64,000 nucleotides of DNA from Spirochaetaceae bacterium bin103 (GTDB lineage Bacteria; Spirochaetota; Spirochaetia; SZUA-6; Bin103): NCBI GenBank assembly GCA_002238925.1, contig MPNH01000023.1, positions 1 through 64,000 of the forward strand, written 5' to 3'. Positions 1 through 10,346 of this stretch are shown piece after piece. The notes beneath the pieces were generated by a model. That model had not been told where the DNA came from. It ran no database searches and was given only the letters and a program-made list of their open reading frames with translations. Made by a program: the position numbers and the translations under genes. How positions within the stretch are numbered: the stretch's first letter is position 1; every line of letters starts with the position of its first letter.

Positions 1-22
1 GGCCGCCGCGGAGGCGGGCCCG

Positions 23-1219
<1,197 letters not shown>

Positions 1220-1243
1220 CGCCGCCCGGGCAGCGGACCTGGC

Positions 1244-2296
1244 CTACCGGCAGTGCGGGGCCAACTCGTGGGCGCGCGCGAGGAAGCGCCGCATCAGGGC
1301 GACGTTGCCCTCAATATCGTCCCAGTGGGCGAGTTGCACCGTGGAGTGCATGTAGCGCACCGGGACGCCCACCGTGCAGGCCAGCGCCCCGGAGCGGGTG
1401 CGCTGCATCGCCGAGGCATCGGTGCCGCCCCACATGGTCACCTGGTACGGGATTTCGTGGCGCCGCGCGGTGTCCACCAGCAGGCCGTACAGCGGGCGGT
1501 CGGAGATGGTGAGCCGGTCGAACCGGTAGATGCCGACGCCGGCCCCGAGACGGGTGTACTGCAGGTCGTCGCGGGCGTACGGAACATCCGACGACACCGA
1601 GCCGTCGAGCGCCACGCCGACGTCCGGGTCGATCTCGTAGGCGGCCACGGCGGCGCCGCGCACGCCAACCTCCTCCTGCGTGGTGCCGACGGCATACAGG
1701 TCCACCGCCAGGTCGCCGAGGTTGCGCAGCATCTCCACCAGCACGTACACGCCGAGCCGGTCGTCGAAGTTGCGCGCCATAACCACGCGCTCGTTCAGGG
1801 TGGCGAACTCGGCGGCCAGGGTGACGTAGTCTCCGATCTCGACGCGGTCGCGCACCTCGTCCCCGGGCAGCCCGGTGTCGACCACCAGTTCCTCCAACGG
1901 CGTAACGCGGCGCCGCTCCTGGTCGCTTTCGATCCAGTTGGGGACCGGGGCGAACACCGCGCCGACGCGCTTCCGGCCGTGGATCACCAGCCGCTGCGAT
2001 ACCAGCGTGCGCGGATCGAAGCCGCCTACCGGCTGCACGCGGATGAAGCCGCGCTCGTCGATCGCCTTCACCATGAAGCCGATCTCGTCCATGTGGGCGG
2101 CCACCATCACCTTCAGCGGCGGCCCGTTGCCGGCCCTGCGCGCCGCCCGCCGCACCGCGATCAGGTTGCCGAGCCGGTCGACCCGTATCTCATCGGCATG
2201 CGGCGCCAGCTCGGCCTGCGCCACCTCGCGCACCTCGTCTTCCCATCCCGACACCCCCGGCGCATCGCACAGCGCCCGCAACAGTTGCTCGTTCAT
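1244..2296 (-). CDS. M42 family metallo-aminopeptidase
   Basis: A di-metal cytosolic aminopeptidase of family M42 (glutamyl aminopeptidase/tetrahedral TET type; often misnamed endoglucanase). The sequence shows the ordered metal and catalytic motifs: AHMDEIGFMV, NFDDRLGVYVL, the catalytic Glu pair in TTQEEVGVRGA, ALDGS, GGTDAS and a late His in RYMHS. The length, 350 residues, is normal. I use ATG 2296 (MNEQLL) rather than an upstream TTG at 2314 because the family begins close to this point. It is divergent from clpB and convergent with oppF, so probably monocistronic. Together with the neighbouring peptide transporter it could process imported peptides; that link is only positional. Confidence 0.9.
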   Translation of the reverse strand: MNEQLLRALCDAPGVSGWEDEVREVAQAELAPHADEIRVDRLGNLIAVRRAARRAGNGPPLKVMVAAHMDEIGFMVKAIDERGFIRVQPVGGFDPRTLVSQRLVIHGRKRVGAVFAPVPNWIESDQERRRVTPLEELVVDTGLPGDEVRDRVEIGDYVTLAAEFATLNERVVMARNFDDRLGVYVLVEMLRNLGDLAVDLYAVGTTQEEVGVRGAAVAAYEIDPDVGVALDGSVSSDVPYARDDLQYTRLGAGVGIYRFDRLTISDRPLYGLLVDTARRHEIPYQVTMWGGTDASAMQRTRSGALACTVGVPVRYMHSTVQLAHWDDIEGNVALMRRFLARAHELAPHCR

Positions 2297-2395
2297 GGGC
2301 CCATCTTGACTCAATCGCGGCGAACCTCATACCAGGAGGGGCGGTTTTGCCCGAGCGAGCGGCGGCTCGTACCTTTGCAATAGAGGTAGGAAGGC

Positions 2396-5023
2396 ATGCG
2401 ATTGGACAAGCTCACCCACAAGGCGCAGGAGGCGCTGCAGGAAGCGGACGCCGCGGCGCGCACCCGCAACCACGCGCGCATCGAGCCGGAGCACCTGCTG
2501 CTGGGGCTGTGGGAGCAGCGCGACGGCGTGGTACGGCCGCTGCTGGAGCGTACCGCGAGCCAGGAGGCGGATCTCGGTGCGAGCCTGCAGGCAACGCTGA
2601 ACACGAAACCGAAGCAGTACGGCGACGGCAGTCAGACGGCCGTCTCGCCGGAGGTGGCGCAGGTGCTGCAGGACGCCGAGCGGGAGGCGGCCCGGCTGGG
2701 CGACCAGTACACCAGTACCGAGCACCTGCTGCTGGCACTGTTGAGCGGCAGCGGTCCGGCGGCGACCACCCTGCGTCAGGCCGGGGTGACCCGCGACGGC
2801 GTGCTCGGCGCATTGCGCGAACTGCGCGGCAGCGCCCACGTTACCGACCAGGACCCCGAGGGCAAGTACCAGGTGCTGGAGCGCTACTGCCGCGACCTCA
2901 CCGAGCTGGCGCGCCAGGAGAAGCTGGACCCCGTGATAGGCCGCGACGACGAGATCCGCCGCCTGATGCAGGTGCTGGCGCGGCGCACCAAGAACAACCC
3001 GGTGCTGATCGGCGACCCCGGCGTCGGCAAGACCGCCATCGTGGAGGGGCTGGCACGCCGCATCGTGGCCGGCGACGTGCCCGACTCGCTGCGCGACAAG
3101 CGGGTGCTGACCCTCGACCTGGGCGCCCTGGTGGCCGGCGCCAAGTTCCGCGGCGAGTTCGAGGAACGGCTCAAGGCCGTGATCAACGAGATCGTCGCCG
3201 CCGACGGCCAGATCTTCCTGTTCGTGGACGAGTTGCACACCCTGGTGGGGGCCGGCGCCGCCGAGGGGGCGATGGACGCCTCCAACCTGCTCAAGCCGGC
3301 ACTCGCGCGCGGCGAGCTGCGCACCATCGGCGCCACCACCCTGGACGAGTACCGCCAGCACATCGAGAAGGACGCCGCCCTGGAGCGCCGCTTTCAGCCG
3401 GTGCTCACCGACGAGCCGTCGGTGGAGGACACCATCGCCATCCTGCGCGGCCTCAAGGAACGCTACGAGGTGCACCACGGCGTGCGCATCAAGGACGAGG
3501 CAATCATCGGCGCCGCGGTGCTCTCCGACCGCTACATCACCTCCCGATTCCTGCCCGACAAGGCAATCGACCTGATCGACGAGGCGGCCAGCCGGCTGAA
3601 AATGGAGATCGAGAGTCAGCCCACCGAGCTGGACCGCATTGAGCGCCGCATCCTGCAACTCAACATCGAAAACCAGGCGCTGGCCAAGGAGCGCGACGCC
3701 GCCTCCCGCGAGCGCCGCGACGAGTTGCAGCGCGAACTCGCCGACCTGCAGGCGCAGCGCGACGCCATGCAGCTCAAGTGGCAGAACGAGAAGCAGAGCA
3801 TCGAACGGGTGCGCGATCTGAAGGCGCAGTTGGAGCAGCTGCGGCTGGACCAGACGCGCTACGAGCGCGCCGGCGACCTGGCGCAGGCGGCGGAGGTGAA
3901 GCACGGCCGCATCCCGGCGCTGGAACAGGAGCTGGACGAGCTGACCGAGCGCCCGACCGACAACGCGGACGAGTCCGGCAACGGCGACGGCACGCTGCTG
4001 CGGGAAGAGGTGTCGGAGGAGGACATCGCCGCGGTTGTGGCGCAGTGGACCGGCATCCCGGTGGCCAAGATGCTGTCCTCCGAGCGCGCCAAGCTGCTGG
4101 GGTTGGAAACCATCCTGCACCGCCGCGTGATCGGCCAGGACGCCGCGATCGGCGCGGTGGCGGACGCCATCCGGCGCAACAAGTCAGGGCTTGCCGACAC
4201 CGACCGCCCGCTCGGCACGTTCATCTTTCTCGGTCCCACCGGTGTCGGCAAGACCGAACTGGCCAAGACCCTCGCCGACTACCTGTTTGACGACGAGCGT
4301 GCCCTGCAGCGCATCGACATGAGCGAGTACATGGAGCGCCACGCCGTGTCGCGGCTGATCGGCGCGCCGCCCGGCTACGTGGGATACGACCAGGGCGGCC
4401 AGCTCACCGAGGCGGTACGCCGCCGCCCCTACTCGGTAATCCTGTTCGACGAGCTCGAGAAGGCGCACCCGGACGTGTTCAACGTGCTGCTGCAGCTGCT
4501 CGACGAGGGCCGCCTCACCGACGGCCAAGGGCGCCAGGTCGACTTCCGCAACAGCATCGTGATCATGACCAGCAACCTCGGCAGCGACCTCATTCAGCAG
4601 ACCGCGGACCTGGAGCAGTTGACACCGCAACTCACCGAACTCCTGAAGGCGAGCTTCCGGCCCGAGTTCCTGAACCGGGTGGACGAGACGATTGTCTTTG
4701 GCCGCCTCGACGACAACCAGATTGGCCAGATCGCCGCGCTCCAGCTCGACCACCTGGCCGCCCGGCTGCGCGAGCAGCGCATCACGCTGGAAATTACCGA
4801 GGCGGCGCGCCGCTACCTGGCCGACGCCGGCTTCGACCCGCAATACGGGGCGCGGCCGCTGCGGCGGGCGATCCAGCAGCTGCTGCAGAACCCGCTCGCC
4901 AAGCTGCTGATCGCCGGCGAACTGACCGACGGCTCCAAGGTAACCGTCGACCGAACCACCGACGCCGCCGGCGCGGACCCGCTCAGCTTCACCGTAACCG
5001 CGCCGGCCCCCGCCCTCACTTAG
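2396..5023 (+). CDS. clpB: ATP-dependent disaggregase ClpB
   Basis: ClpB resolubilises aggregated proteins together with DnaK. The 875-residue chain has the N domain (about 1-145), AAA+ module 1 with Walker A GDPGVGKT at 206-213 and Walker B FLFVDE at 274-279, a coiled-coil middle domain (about 400-530, charged and Glu/Arg/Gln-rich), and AAA+ module 2 with GPTGVGKT near residue 613, the pore segment [10 protein letters not shown] and the arginine finger region TSNLGSD. The presence of the middle domain separates it from ClpA/ClpC. An AGGTAGGAAGG ribosome site sits just before ATG 2396. I saw no clear CIRCE-type inverted repeat upstream. Its stop overlaps the stop of convergent msrQ by 8 nt. 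Confidence 0.97.
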   Translation: MRLDKLTHKAQEALQEADAAARTRNHARIEPEHLLLGLWEQRDGVVRPLLERTASQEADLGASLQATLNTKPKQYGDGSQTAVSPEVAQVLQDAEREAARLGDQYTSTEHLLLALLSGSGPAATTLRQAGVTRDGVLGALRELRGSAHVTDQDPEGKYQVLERYCRDLTELARQEKLDPVIGRDDEIRRLMQVLARRTKNNPVLIGDPGVGKTAIVEGLARRIVAGDVPDSLRDKRVLTLDLGALVAGAKFRGEFEERLKAVINEIVAADGQIFLFVDELHTLVGAGAAEGAMDASNLLKPALARGELRTIGATTLDEYRQHIEKDAALERRFQPVLTDEPSVEDTIAILRGLKERYEVHHGVRIKDEAIIGAAVLSDRYITSRFLPDKAIDLIDEAASRLKMEIESQPTELDRIERRILQLNIENQALAKERDAASRERRDELQRELADLQAQRDAMQLKWQNEKQSIERVRDLKAQLEQLRLDQTRYERAGDLAQAAEVKHGRIPALEQELDELTERPTDNADESGNGDGTLLREEVSEEDIAAVVAQWTGIPVAKMLSSERAKLLGLETILHRRVIGQDAAIGAVADAIRRNKSGLADTDRPLGTFIFLGPTGVGKTELAKTLADYLFDDERALQRIDMSEYMERHAVSRLIGAPPGYVGYDQGGQLTEAVRRRPYSVILFDELEKAHPDVFNVLLQLLDEGRLTDGQGRQVDFRNSIVIMTSNLGSDLIQQTADLEQLTPQLTELLKASFRPEFLNRVDETIVFGRLDDNQIGQIAALQLDHLAARLREQRITLEITEAARRYLADAGFDPQYGARPLRRAIQQLLQNPLAKLLIAGELTDGSKVTVDRTTDAAGADPLSFTVTAPAPALT

Positions 5024-5651
5024 CAGCGCGGCTGCCGGAGCGCTTCAGGGCGGGGGCCGCGAGGCGGTAGGCCAGTAGTACGCCGCCGGCAATGATGTAG
5101 AACCAGAGCTGGAAGCTGATCTCCTTGATCTGCAGCAGGTAGTGCACGACGCCGAGGATCACCGCCGGGTACATGAGCCGGTGCAGCACCCGCCAGCGCT
5201 TGCCGAGCGCACGGATCCAGCCGTTGGTGGAGGTGAGAGCCAGCGGAATCAGCATCAGGAACGAGGCGAAGCCCACCACCACGTAGATCGACTGCGACAG
5301 GTCGGGAATGATCCATTGGAACTCGAAGTTGAAGTCGAGGTACAGGTACACCAGCAGGTGCACGCAGAGGTAGTAGAACGCGGCCAGCCCCATCGGACGC
5401 CGGTAGGTGATGAGCCAGTTCCAGCCGGTCAGCTCGCGCAGCGGCGTGATGGCGAGCGTGACCAGCAGCAGCCGGATGCCCCAGTTGCCGGTATCGAGGG
5501 TAAACGCCTCGATCGCATTGCCGCCGAACTGGTCGCCCAGGTAACGCAACAGGGCGATGGCCATCGGCACCATGGCAAGTGGCAGCACCACCAGCTTGGC
5601 GCGCTTGGCCACCTGCATCGGGTTGCGCCGTTTCGGTTTCGCGTCCGCCAT
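5016..5651 (-). CDS. msrQ: Heme-binding membrane subunit MsrQ of the MsrPQ methionine sulfoxide reductase
   Basis: MsrQ (YedZ) is the inner-membrane b-type heme protein that passes electrons from the quinone pool or flavin to periplasmic MsrP. The 211-residue protein has about six hydrophobic helices (ferric reductase-like fold) with helix histidines in LCVHLLVYLY and in LHRLMYP and GVVHYLL, the positions expected for heme ligands. The start MADAKPKRRN is basic before helix 1. It lies 25 nt after the msrP stop, as in most msrPQ operons. Its last codons overlap clpB on the other strand. Confidence 0.93.
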   Translation of the reverse strand: MADAKPKRRNPMQVAKRAKLVVLPLAMVPMAIALLRYLGDQFGGNAIEAFTLDTGNWGIRLLLVTLAITPLRELTGWNWLITYRRPMGLAAFYYLCVHLLVYLYLDFNFEFQWIIPDLSQSIYVVVGFASFLMLIPLALTSTNGWIRALGKRWRVLHRLMYPAVILGVVHYLLQIKEISFQLWFYIIAGGVLLAYRLAAPALKRSGSRAAK

Positions 5652-5676
5652 ACGCTCCCCCCCGCCGCGGTCCGGC

Positions 5677-6651
5677 CTAGTAGTATCGGTTGATCAGGTC
5701 CATCCCGTCGTACATCGACGCCACCCACTCGCCGTAGCCATTGAATTTCAGCGTTTCGCGGCGGCCGCGCTCGCCAATGCGGCGCTCGGTGGCCTGACTC
5801 CAGCGCGGATGCGAGCGCTCCGGGTTCACGTTGGAGTAGAACCCGTACTCGCGCGGCTGCGCTTTCTTCCACGTGTTCACCGGCTCGTCCTCGACGAACT
5901 CGATCTTGTTGATGCTCTTGATGCTCTTGAACCCGTATTTCCACGGCATGACGATCTTGATCGGCGGACCGTTCGGATTCGCCAGCACATCGCCGTACAT
6001 GCCCACGGTGACCAGGGTGAGGTCGTTCATCGCCTCGTCCATGCGCAGCCCCTCGACGTAGGGATACTGGATGGAACGCGCCGCCCTGCGCATCTGCTCG
6101 GGATCCCACAGCGTCTCGAAGCGTACGTACTTGGCCGCGGAATCGGGCTGGTAGTCCTTGATCAGTTCGTGCAGGGGAAATCCCACCCAGGGAATTACCA
6201 TCGACCACGCCTCGACGCAGCGCATGCGGTAGATGCGCTGCTCCAGCTTGTCGCGGTATCGCTTGATCACGTCGGCCACGTCGATCTTCACCGGATTGGC
6301 GAGCAATCCGCCGATGCTGATTTCCCACGGCGCGGTGACGAAGTCCTTGGCGTGGCGGGCGGGGTCGTTCTTGCCGGCGCCGAACTCCCAGAAGTTGTTG
6401 TAGGTGCTGGCCTGCTTGAGTGTGTTCTGCTCTTCGTCGGTGTCGTACTTGCTGCCCGGCAGGCCGGCGAAAGCGCCGTTCTGGGCGAATGCGTTCTGCA
6501 CGAAACCGGGCGCCGCGGTAGCGAGCCCGACACCGGCCGCTACCGTGCCGGCCTTGCGCATGAACTCGCGCCGGTTTATGTAGTGCTCGCGGTCGGTGAT
6601 GTCCCACCACTTGATGTCGGCTTCGTAGTCTTTCCGCTTACTGTGCGCCAT
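5677..6651 (-). CDS. msrP: Molybdopterin-dependent methionine sulfoxide reductase MsrP
   Basis: MsrP (YedY) is a periplasmic Mo-MPT enzyme of the sulfite oxidase fold that repairs oxidised methionine in exported proteins. Residues 28-55 form a twin-arginine signal (NRREFMRKAG followed by a hydrophobic run ending near QNAFA), consistent with folded export with cofactor. The Mo-ligating cysteine lies in RCVEAWSMV and the family segment IPWVGFPL follows it directly. Length 324 residues is normal. Its start overlaps the end of moaE by 14 nt, which suggests translational coupling to the cofactor genes and co-regulation of enzyme and cofactor. Confidence 0.95.
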   Translation of the reverse strand: MAHSKRKDYEADIKWWDITDREHYINRREFMRKAGTVAAGVGLATAAPGFVQNAFAQNGAFAGLPGSKYDTDEEQNTLKQASTYNNFWEFGAGKNDPARHAKDFVTAPWEISIGGLLANPVKIDVADVIKRYRDKLEQRIYRMRCVEAWSMVIPWVGFPLHELIKDYQPDSAAKYVRFETLWDPEQMRRAARSIQYPYVEGLRMDEAMNDLTLVTVGMYGDVLANPNGPPIKIVMPWKYGFKSIKSINKIEFVEDEPVNTWKKAQPREYGFYSNVNPERSHPRWSQATERRIGERGRRETLKFNGYGEWVASMYDGMDLINRYY

Positions 6652-7120
6652 CGTTTCCTCCGCTGGTCGCCTGCTGCGCTCCGTCCACCTGGCAGTTCAC
6701 CCAGCCGGAGTCGCCCTCGGCGTAGGTCTCGCGCTTCCAGATTGGCAGGCGCCGCTTGATCTCGTCGATGATATAGCGGCAGGCGTCGAACGCCGCGCCG
6801 CGATGTGCGGCAGCCACGCCGACCCACACCGCCATATCGCCTATGGGCAGTATACCGGAACGATGCGTGCAGTGCGCGGCAATGATATCGAACCGGTCGA
6901 GCGCCTCGGCCACTACCCGCTCACCCTCCGCCTGCGCCAGATCCGGGTAGACCTGGTACTCCAGAAGCCGCACCGAGCGGCCGTCGGCGTGGTTGCGTAC
7001 GCGGCCTTCGAAAGTCGCCAGCGCGCCGGCGGACGGATGCTCCAACCCGGCCCGCAGCCGTTCCGGGTCGATGGCATCGGCGGTCAGGGCAAAGCCGGCC
7101 GCCTGTACTGTGTCGCTCAT
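6638..7120 (-). CDS. moaE: Molybdopterin synthase catalytic subunit MoaE
   Basis: MoaE is the large subunit of molybdopterin synthase; it receives sulfur from MoaD-thiocarboxylate and converts cyclic pyranopterin monophosphate to molybdopterin. The family hallmarks are clear: FEGRVRNH near the N-terminus, HRSGILPIGD, HRGAAFDACRYIID and the catalytic lysine stretch IKRRLPIWKRE. At 160 residues it is slightly longer than usual because of a short Gln/Gly/Asn tail whose codons overlap msrP. It sits 48 nt after moaD in the minus-strand operon. Confidence 0.95.
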   Translation of the reverse strand: MSDTVQAAGFALTADAIDPERLRAGLEHPSAGALATFEGRVRNHADGRSVRLLEYQVYPDLAQAEGERVVAEALDRFDIIAAHCTHRSGILPIGDMAVWVGVAAAHRGAAFDACRYIIDEIKRRLPIWKRETYAEGDSGWVNCQVDGAQQATSGGNDGAQ

Positions 7121-7168
7121 GGCATACTCCTGTTCATCGTGCTTCGAGCCGGGCGAGCACGACGGCGC

Positions 7169-7429
7169 TCATCCGCCGGCCACCGGCGGAATGAACACCA
7201 CCAGGTCGCCGTCGGCGAGCGCGGTCTCCCAGTCGGCGAAGCCGGCGTTGACCGCCACGCGCAGGCGTTCCGGCGGCAGCGAGAAACGGTACCGATCGCT
7301 GAGTTCGGCGTACAGCTCGCCGGCGGTGGCGCTGGCGGTCACCACGCGTTCCTCGTCGCAGCCGGCCTCGTCGCGCAGCAGGGCGAAGTAGCTCACCCGC
7401 ACCTCGCGGGGCCCGGCAGGTTCAGTCAC
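7169..7429 (-). CDS. moaD: Molybdopterin synthase sulfur carrier subunit MoaD
   Basis: An 86-residue ubiquitin-fold protein ending in VAGG, the C-terminal Gly-Gly that is adenylated and thiocarboxylated. The body shows the beta-grasp pattern (VRVSYFALLRDEAG, then LVVFIPPVAGG). The reading frame is open further upstream, but the GTG at 7429 overlaps the moaC TGA as GTGA, a typical coupled start, and gives the normal MoaD length; upstream translation is only the shadow of moaC. It supplies sulfur to MoaE encoded next. Confidence 0.9.
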   Translation of the reverse strand: MTEPAGPREVRVSYFALLRDEAGCDEERVVTASATAGELYAELSDRYRFSLPPERLRVAVNAGFADWETALADGDLVVFIPPVAGG

Positions 7430-7959
7430 GTCCGTGATCCGGCTTCGGCGCGATCCGCCTCCGCCGCGCGGTAGTCGCTCTTGCCGCCGCTCTTCTCCAG
7501 CAGGCGCACCTCGCGGATGGCGATGTCGTGCGACACCGCCTTGCACATGTCGTAGATGGTGAGGGCAGCCACGGCGGCGCCGGTGAGAGCCTCCATCTCC
7601 ACCCCGGTCTTGTGCTCGACCGCGGCGACGCAGGTCACCACCGCGTTGCCGGCCGCGTCGAGTTCCACCGTCAAGTCGCAACGGTCGAGGCCGATCGGAT
7701 GGCACAGCGGGATCAGTTCGCTGGTCTTCTTCGCCGCCATGACGCCGGCGGTGATGGCGGTCTGGAACACCGGCCCCTTGGCGCCGTGCAACTCGCCGTC
7801 GCGCAGCAGCGCGCGCACCGCCGGCGGCAGGTGTACCTCGGCGCGGGCGCGGGCGCGGCGCGCGCTGCGCGGCTTGGCGCCGACGTCGACCATGGCCGGC
7901 TGCCCGGCCGGCGACACGTGGGTGAGCGGGCCGGGCGGCCCGGCGCCGGGATCGTGCAC
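7426..7959 (-). CDS. moaC: Cyclic pyranopterin monophosphate synthase MoaC
   Basis: MoaC converts the MoaA product 3',8-cyclo-GTP into cyclic pyranopterin monophosphate. The 177-residue chain contains LTHVSPAGQPAMVDVG, KKTSELIPLCHPI (active-site histidine region), TGVEMEALTGAAVAALT and YDMCKAVS, followed by LLEKSGGKS, the complete family signature. Start GTG 7959 lies 4 nt after the moaA stop with GGGTAGGG just before it. The C-terminal tail after GGKS is a little longer than usual. Confidence 0.95.
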   Translation of the reverse strand: MHDPGAGPPGPLTHVSPAGQPAMVDVGAKPRSARRARARAEVHLPPAVRALLRDGELHGAKGPVFQTAITAGVMAAKKTSELIPLCHPIGLDRCDLTVELDAAGNAVVTCVAAVEHKTGVEMEALTGAAVAALTIYDMCKAVSHDIAIREVRLLEKSGGKSDYRAAEADRAEAGSRT

Positions 7960-7963
7960 TACC

Positions 7964-9001
7964 CTACCCGCCGATCTGGTACATCTCGACCTTGCGCTGG
8001 CGATCGCCCGTGAAGCGGGCCACCTCGGCGCGCTCCTCCGAGTAGCGGTCCACGCGCCGCTGCCACACGCCGCCGAGCAGCGCGGTCAGTTCCGCGTCGC
8101 CGGCGCCGGCGCGCAACGGCGTGCGCAGGTCGGTGCCCTGCCAGGCGAACAGGCAGGTGTAGAAGTGGCCGTCGGTGGACAGGCGGGCGCGGCTGCAGTC
8201 GCTGCAAAACGGCTGCGAGATGGACGACACGAAGCCCACCTCGGTGGCGGTGCCGCCGATCCGGTAGCGCTGCGCCACTTCGCCGCGGTACGCCGCGGCT
8301 ACCGCGTGCAACGGGAACTCTGCCTCGATCGCCGCCTTCAGTTCGGCGCTCGGCACCACGCCGGCGGGATCCCAACCGTTGCGGTTGCCGACGTCCATGT
8401 ACTCGATGAAGCGGATCGCCACCGGCTCGCCGGCGAAGCGGCGCACCAGGTCGAGCACCGTGTGGTCGTTGACGCCGCGCTGCACCACCGCGTTGAGCTT
8501 GACCGGCGCCAGGCCCACCTCGCGGGCGCGGGCGATGCCGGCAAGCACGCGATCAATCGGGATGCCGAGCCCATTCATGCGTGCGAACACCTCCTCGTCG
8601 ATGGAGTCGAGGCTGACGGTGACCCGCCGCAGTCCGGCGGCGCGCAGCGCGGCGGCGTGCTCGGCGAGCAGGTAGCCGTTGGTGGTCAGGGCAAGATCCT
8701 CGATGCCGGGAATCCGCGTCAGGGCGGCGATCAGTTCCGCCAGGCCAGGGCGCAACAGCGGCTCGCCGCCGGTGAGGCGCACCTTGGTCACGCCCCCGGC
8801 CACGAACAGGCGCACCAGCCGCGTTACCTCGTCGAACGTGAGGTAATCGGCGGGCGGCAGGAACTGGTAGTCGTCGCCGTAGGTCTCTTTCGGCATGCAG
8901 TAGGGGCAGCGGAAATTGCAGCGGTCGATTACCGAGATGCGCAGGTCGCGCAGCGGGCGGTTGAACGCATCGCGCATGGCGGACCCCCTTGCGGGACTCA
9001 T
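7964..9001 (-). CDS. moaA: GTP 3',8-cyclase MoaA (radical SAM)
   Basis: MoaA opens Moco synthesis by radical-SAM cyclisation of GTP. The N-terminal CNFRCPYC (CxxxCxxC) binds the SAM cluster; the second cluster site is in FCSDCSRARLS with the later FYTCLF cysteine; the C-terminus ends in IGG as in active MoaA. I use ATG 9001, which overlaps the moeA stop as ATGA; the frame is open 39 nt further upstream within moeA and another ATG (MRDAFNRPL) lies 24 nt downstream. From 9001 the product has 345 residues, normal for the family. Confidence 0.95.
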   Translation of the reverse strand: MSPARGSAMRDAFNRPLRDLRISVIDRCNFRCPYCMPKETYGDDYQFLPPADYLTFDEVTRLVRLFVAGGVTKVRLTGGEPLLRPGLAELIAALTRIPGIEDLALTTNGYLLAEHAAALRAAGLRRVTVSLDSIDEEVFARMNGLGIPIDRVLAGIARAREVGLAPVKLNAVVQRGVNDHTVLDLVRRFAGEPVAIRFIEYMDVGNRNGWDPAGVVPSAELKAAIEAEFPLHAVAAAYRGEVAQRYRIGGTATEVGFVSSISQPFCSDCSRARLSTDGHFYTCLFAWQGTDLRTPLRAGAGDAELTALLGGVWQRRVDRYSEERAEVARFTGDRQRKVEMYQIGG

Positions 9002-10230
9002 GGGGCGCCGCTCCCGGCGCCCCATTCCAGGGGCTGCCACGGGTACAGCGGCAGTACGCTGCCGGCGGCGAAGCGGGTCTCTCCGGCGCCCAGTTCCAGG
9101 AACCCGTCAGTGCCCACCAGCGCCAGGAAGTCGCCAGAGTTTTGCGCCGGCGCCGGGCGGGCGGCCAACGCACCGCCGGCGGCGGTGAGCAGTACCGGCA
9201 GGAACAGGGTGAGCGGCGGCGGGAAGCGCACCTCCTCGGCCAGGGCGGCCTGCATCGGGGGCGCCGGCTGCGCTCCCTCGGCGGCGGCCAGGCGGGGCAC
9301 CACGTAGCGGTACAGGCACATCATTACCGAAACCGGGTTGCCGGGCAGGGCGAACACGCGCCGTCCGTCGGTGGTGCCGCCGGCCCACAGCGGTTTGCCC
9401 GGCCGCTGGCGTACGCCATGCAGGTAGCGTTCCACGCCCAGCCGCTCGAACACGCCGGGCAGGAAGTCTGCACTGCCCTTGGACACCGCGCCGGTGGTTA
9501 TCAGCACGTCGTGGCCGGCGAGCGCGGCGCTGACCCCGGCGGAAAGCTGGTCCGGGTCATCGTGCAGGTGGCGTGCCTCTACCTCGTATCCGAGCGCGGT
9601 AAGCGCCGTCGCCACCACGTAGATGTTGGAGCGGCGCACCTGGTGGGCGGCGATCGGCTGGCCGACGTCGACCAGTTCGTCGCCGGTCGAAATCACCGCG
9701 ATCCGCGGACGCCGCCCGACCGATACCTCGGCGCGCCCCACCGAGGCGAGCACCGCGATGTCGGCGGCGGAGATGCGCCGCCCCGGGGTGAGCACGGCGG
9801 CGCCGGCGCGCGTGTCGGAACCCTGCCGGTGCACGTTCTGGCCGGGCACGATCGGCTGCTCGGGCTGCAGCCACGCGCGGTCGCCTTCCAGGCGCAGGTC
9901 CTCGCTGCGGATCACCGTGTCGCTGCCGGCAGGCAGCACGGCACCGGTCATCACGCGCAGGGCTCCGTCGCGCGGGTCGCACAGCCGGCCGGGCACGTCG
10001 CCGGCGCGCACTTCGCCCTCGATGCGCAGCGGACGGCCGGCGCGCTCCAGGCCCGCCCCGGCGACGGCGATGCCGTCCATGGTTACGCGGTCGTGGGGCG
10101 GCAGGTCGCGATCGGCGCTGACCGTCTCACGCAGCACCCGCCCCACCGAGGCGGCGAGCGCGCATGGTTCGGCTGGCAGCACGGCGCTGCGGGCGGTCAG
10201 GAGGGCATCGGCTTCGGGAACGGAAAGCAT
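8998..10230 (-). CDS. moeA: Molybdopterin molybdenumtransferase MoeA
   Basis: MoeA inserts molybdate into adenylylated molybdopterin. Typical segments are present: PPHDRVTMDGIAV, the RVMTGAVLPAGSDTV loop, ISTGDELV, ITTGAVSKGSADF (the family usually has GGVS), and ALPGNPVSVMMC. I start at ATG 10230 (MLSVPEADALL) because residues before it, up to the TTG/GTG region at 10314, do not resemble the family. It is the promoter-proximal gene of the minus-strand Moco operon and is divergent from the MoxR gene. No mogA/moaB or mobA is visible in the window; those steps must be encoded elsewhere. Confidence 0.93.
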   Translation of the reverse strand: MLSVPEADALLTARSAVLPAEPCALAASVGRVLRETVSADRDLPPHDRVTMDGIAVAGAGLERAGRPLRIEGEVRAGDVPGRLCDPRDGALRVMTGAVLPAGSDTVIRSEDLRLEGDRAWLQPEQPIVPGQNVHRQGSDTRAGAAVLTPGRRISAADIAVLASVGRAEVSVGRRPRIAVISTGDELVDVGQPIAAHQVRRSNIYVVATALTALGYEVEARHLHDDPDQLSAGVSAALAGHDVLITTGAVSKGSADFLPGVFERLGVERYLHGVRQRPGKPLWAGGTTDGRRVFALPGNPVSVMMCLYRYVVPRLAAAEGAQPAPPMQAALAEEVRFPPPLTLFLPVLLTAAGGALAARPAPAQNSGDFLALVGTDGFLELGAGETRFAAGSVLPLYPWQPLEWGAGSGAP

Positions 10231-10346
10231 GATGGCGGGCTCTGCTTCAGCGTACTGCCGCGCTCCCGCGCGGGTCAACGAACAAGCCAGCCCGGCGGGC
10301 CGGCGGCTTGTCACACTGGCGTGGATGCGCCATGTTACACTCCAGA

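Noticed and set aside
7430..7705. N-terminal extension of moaD to 7705
   Set aside because: The residues are a frame-shifted reading of moaC; the GTGA overlap at 7426-7429 marks the start.
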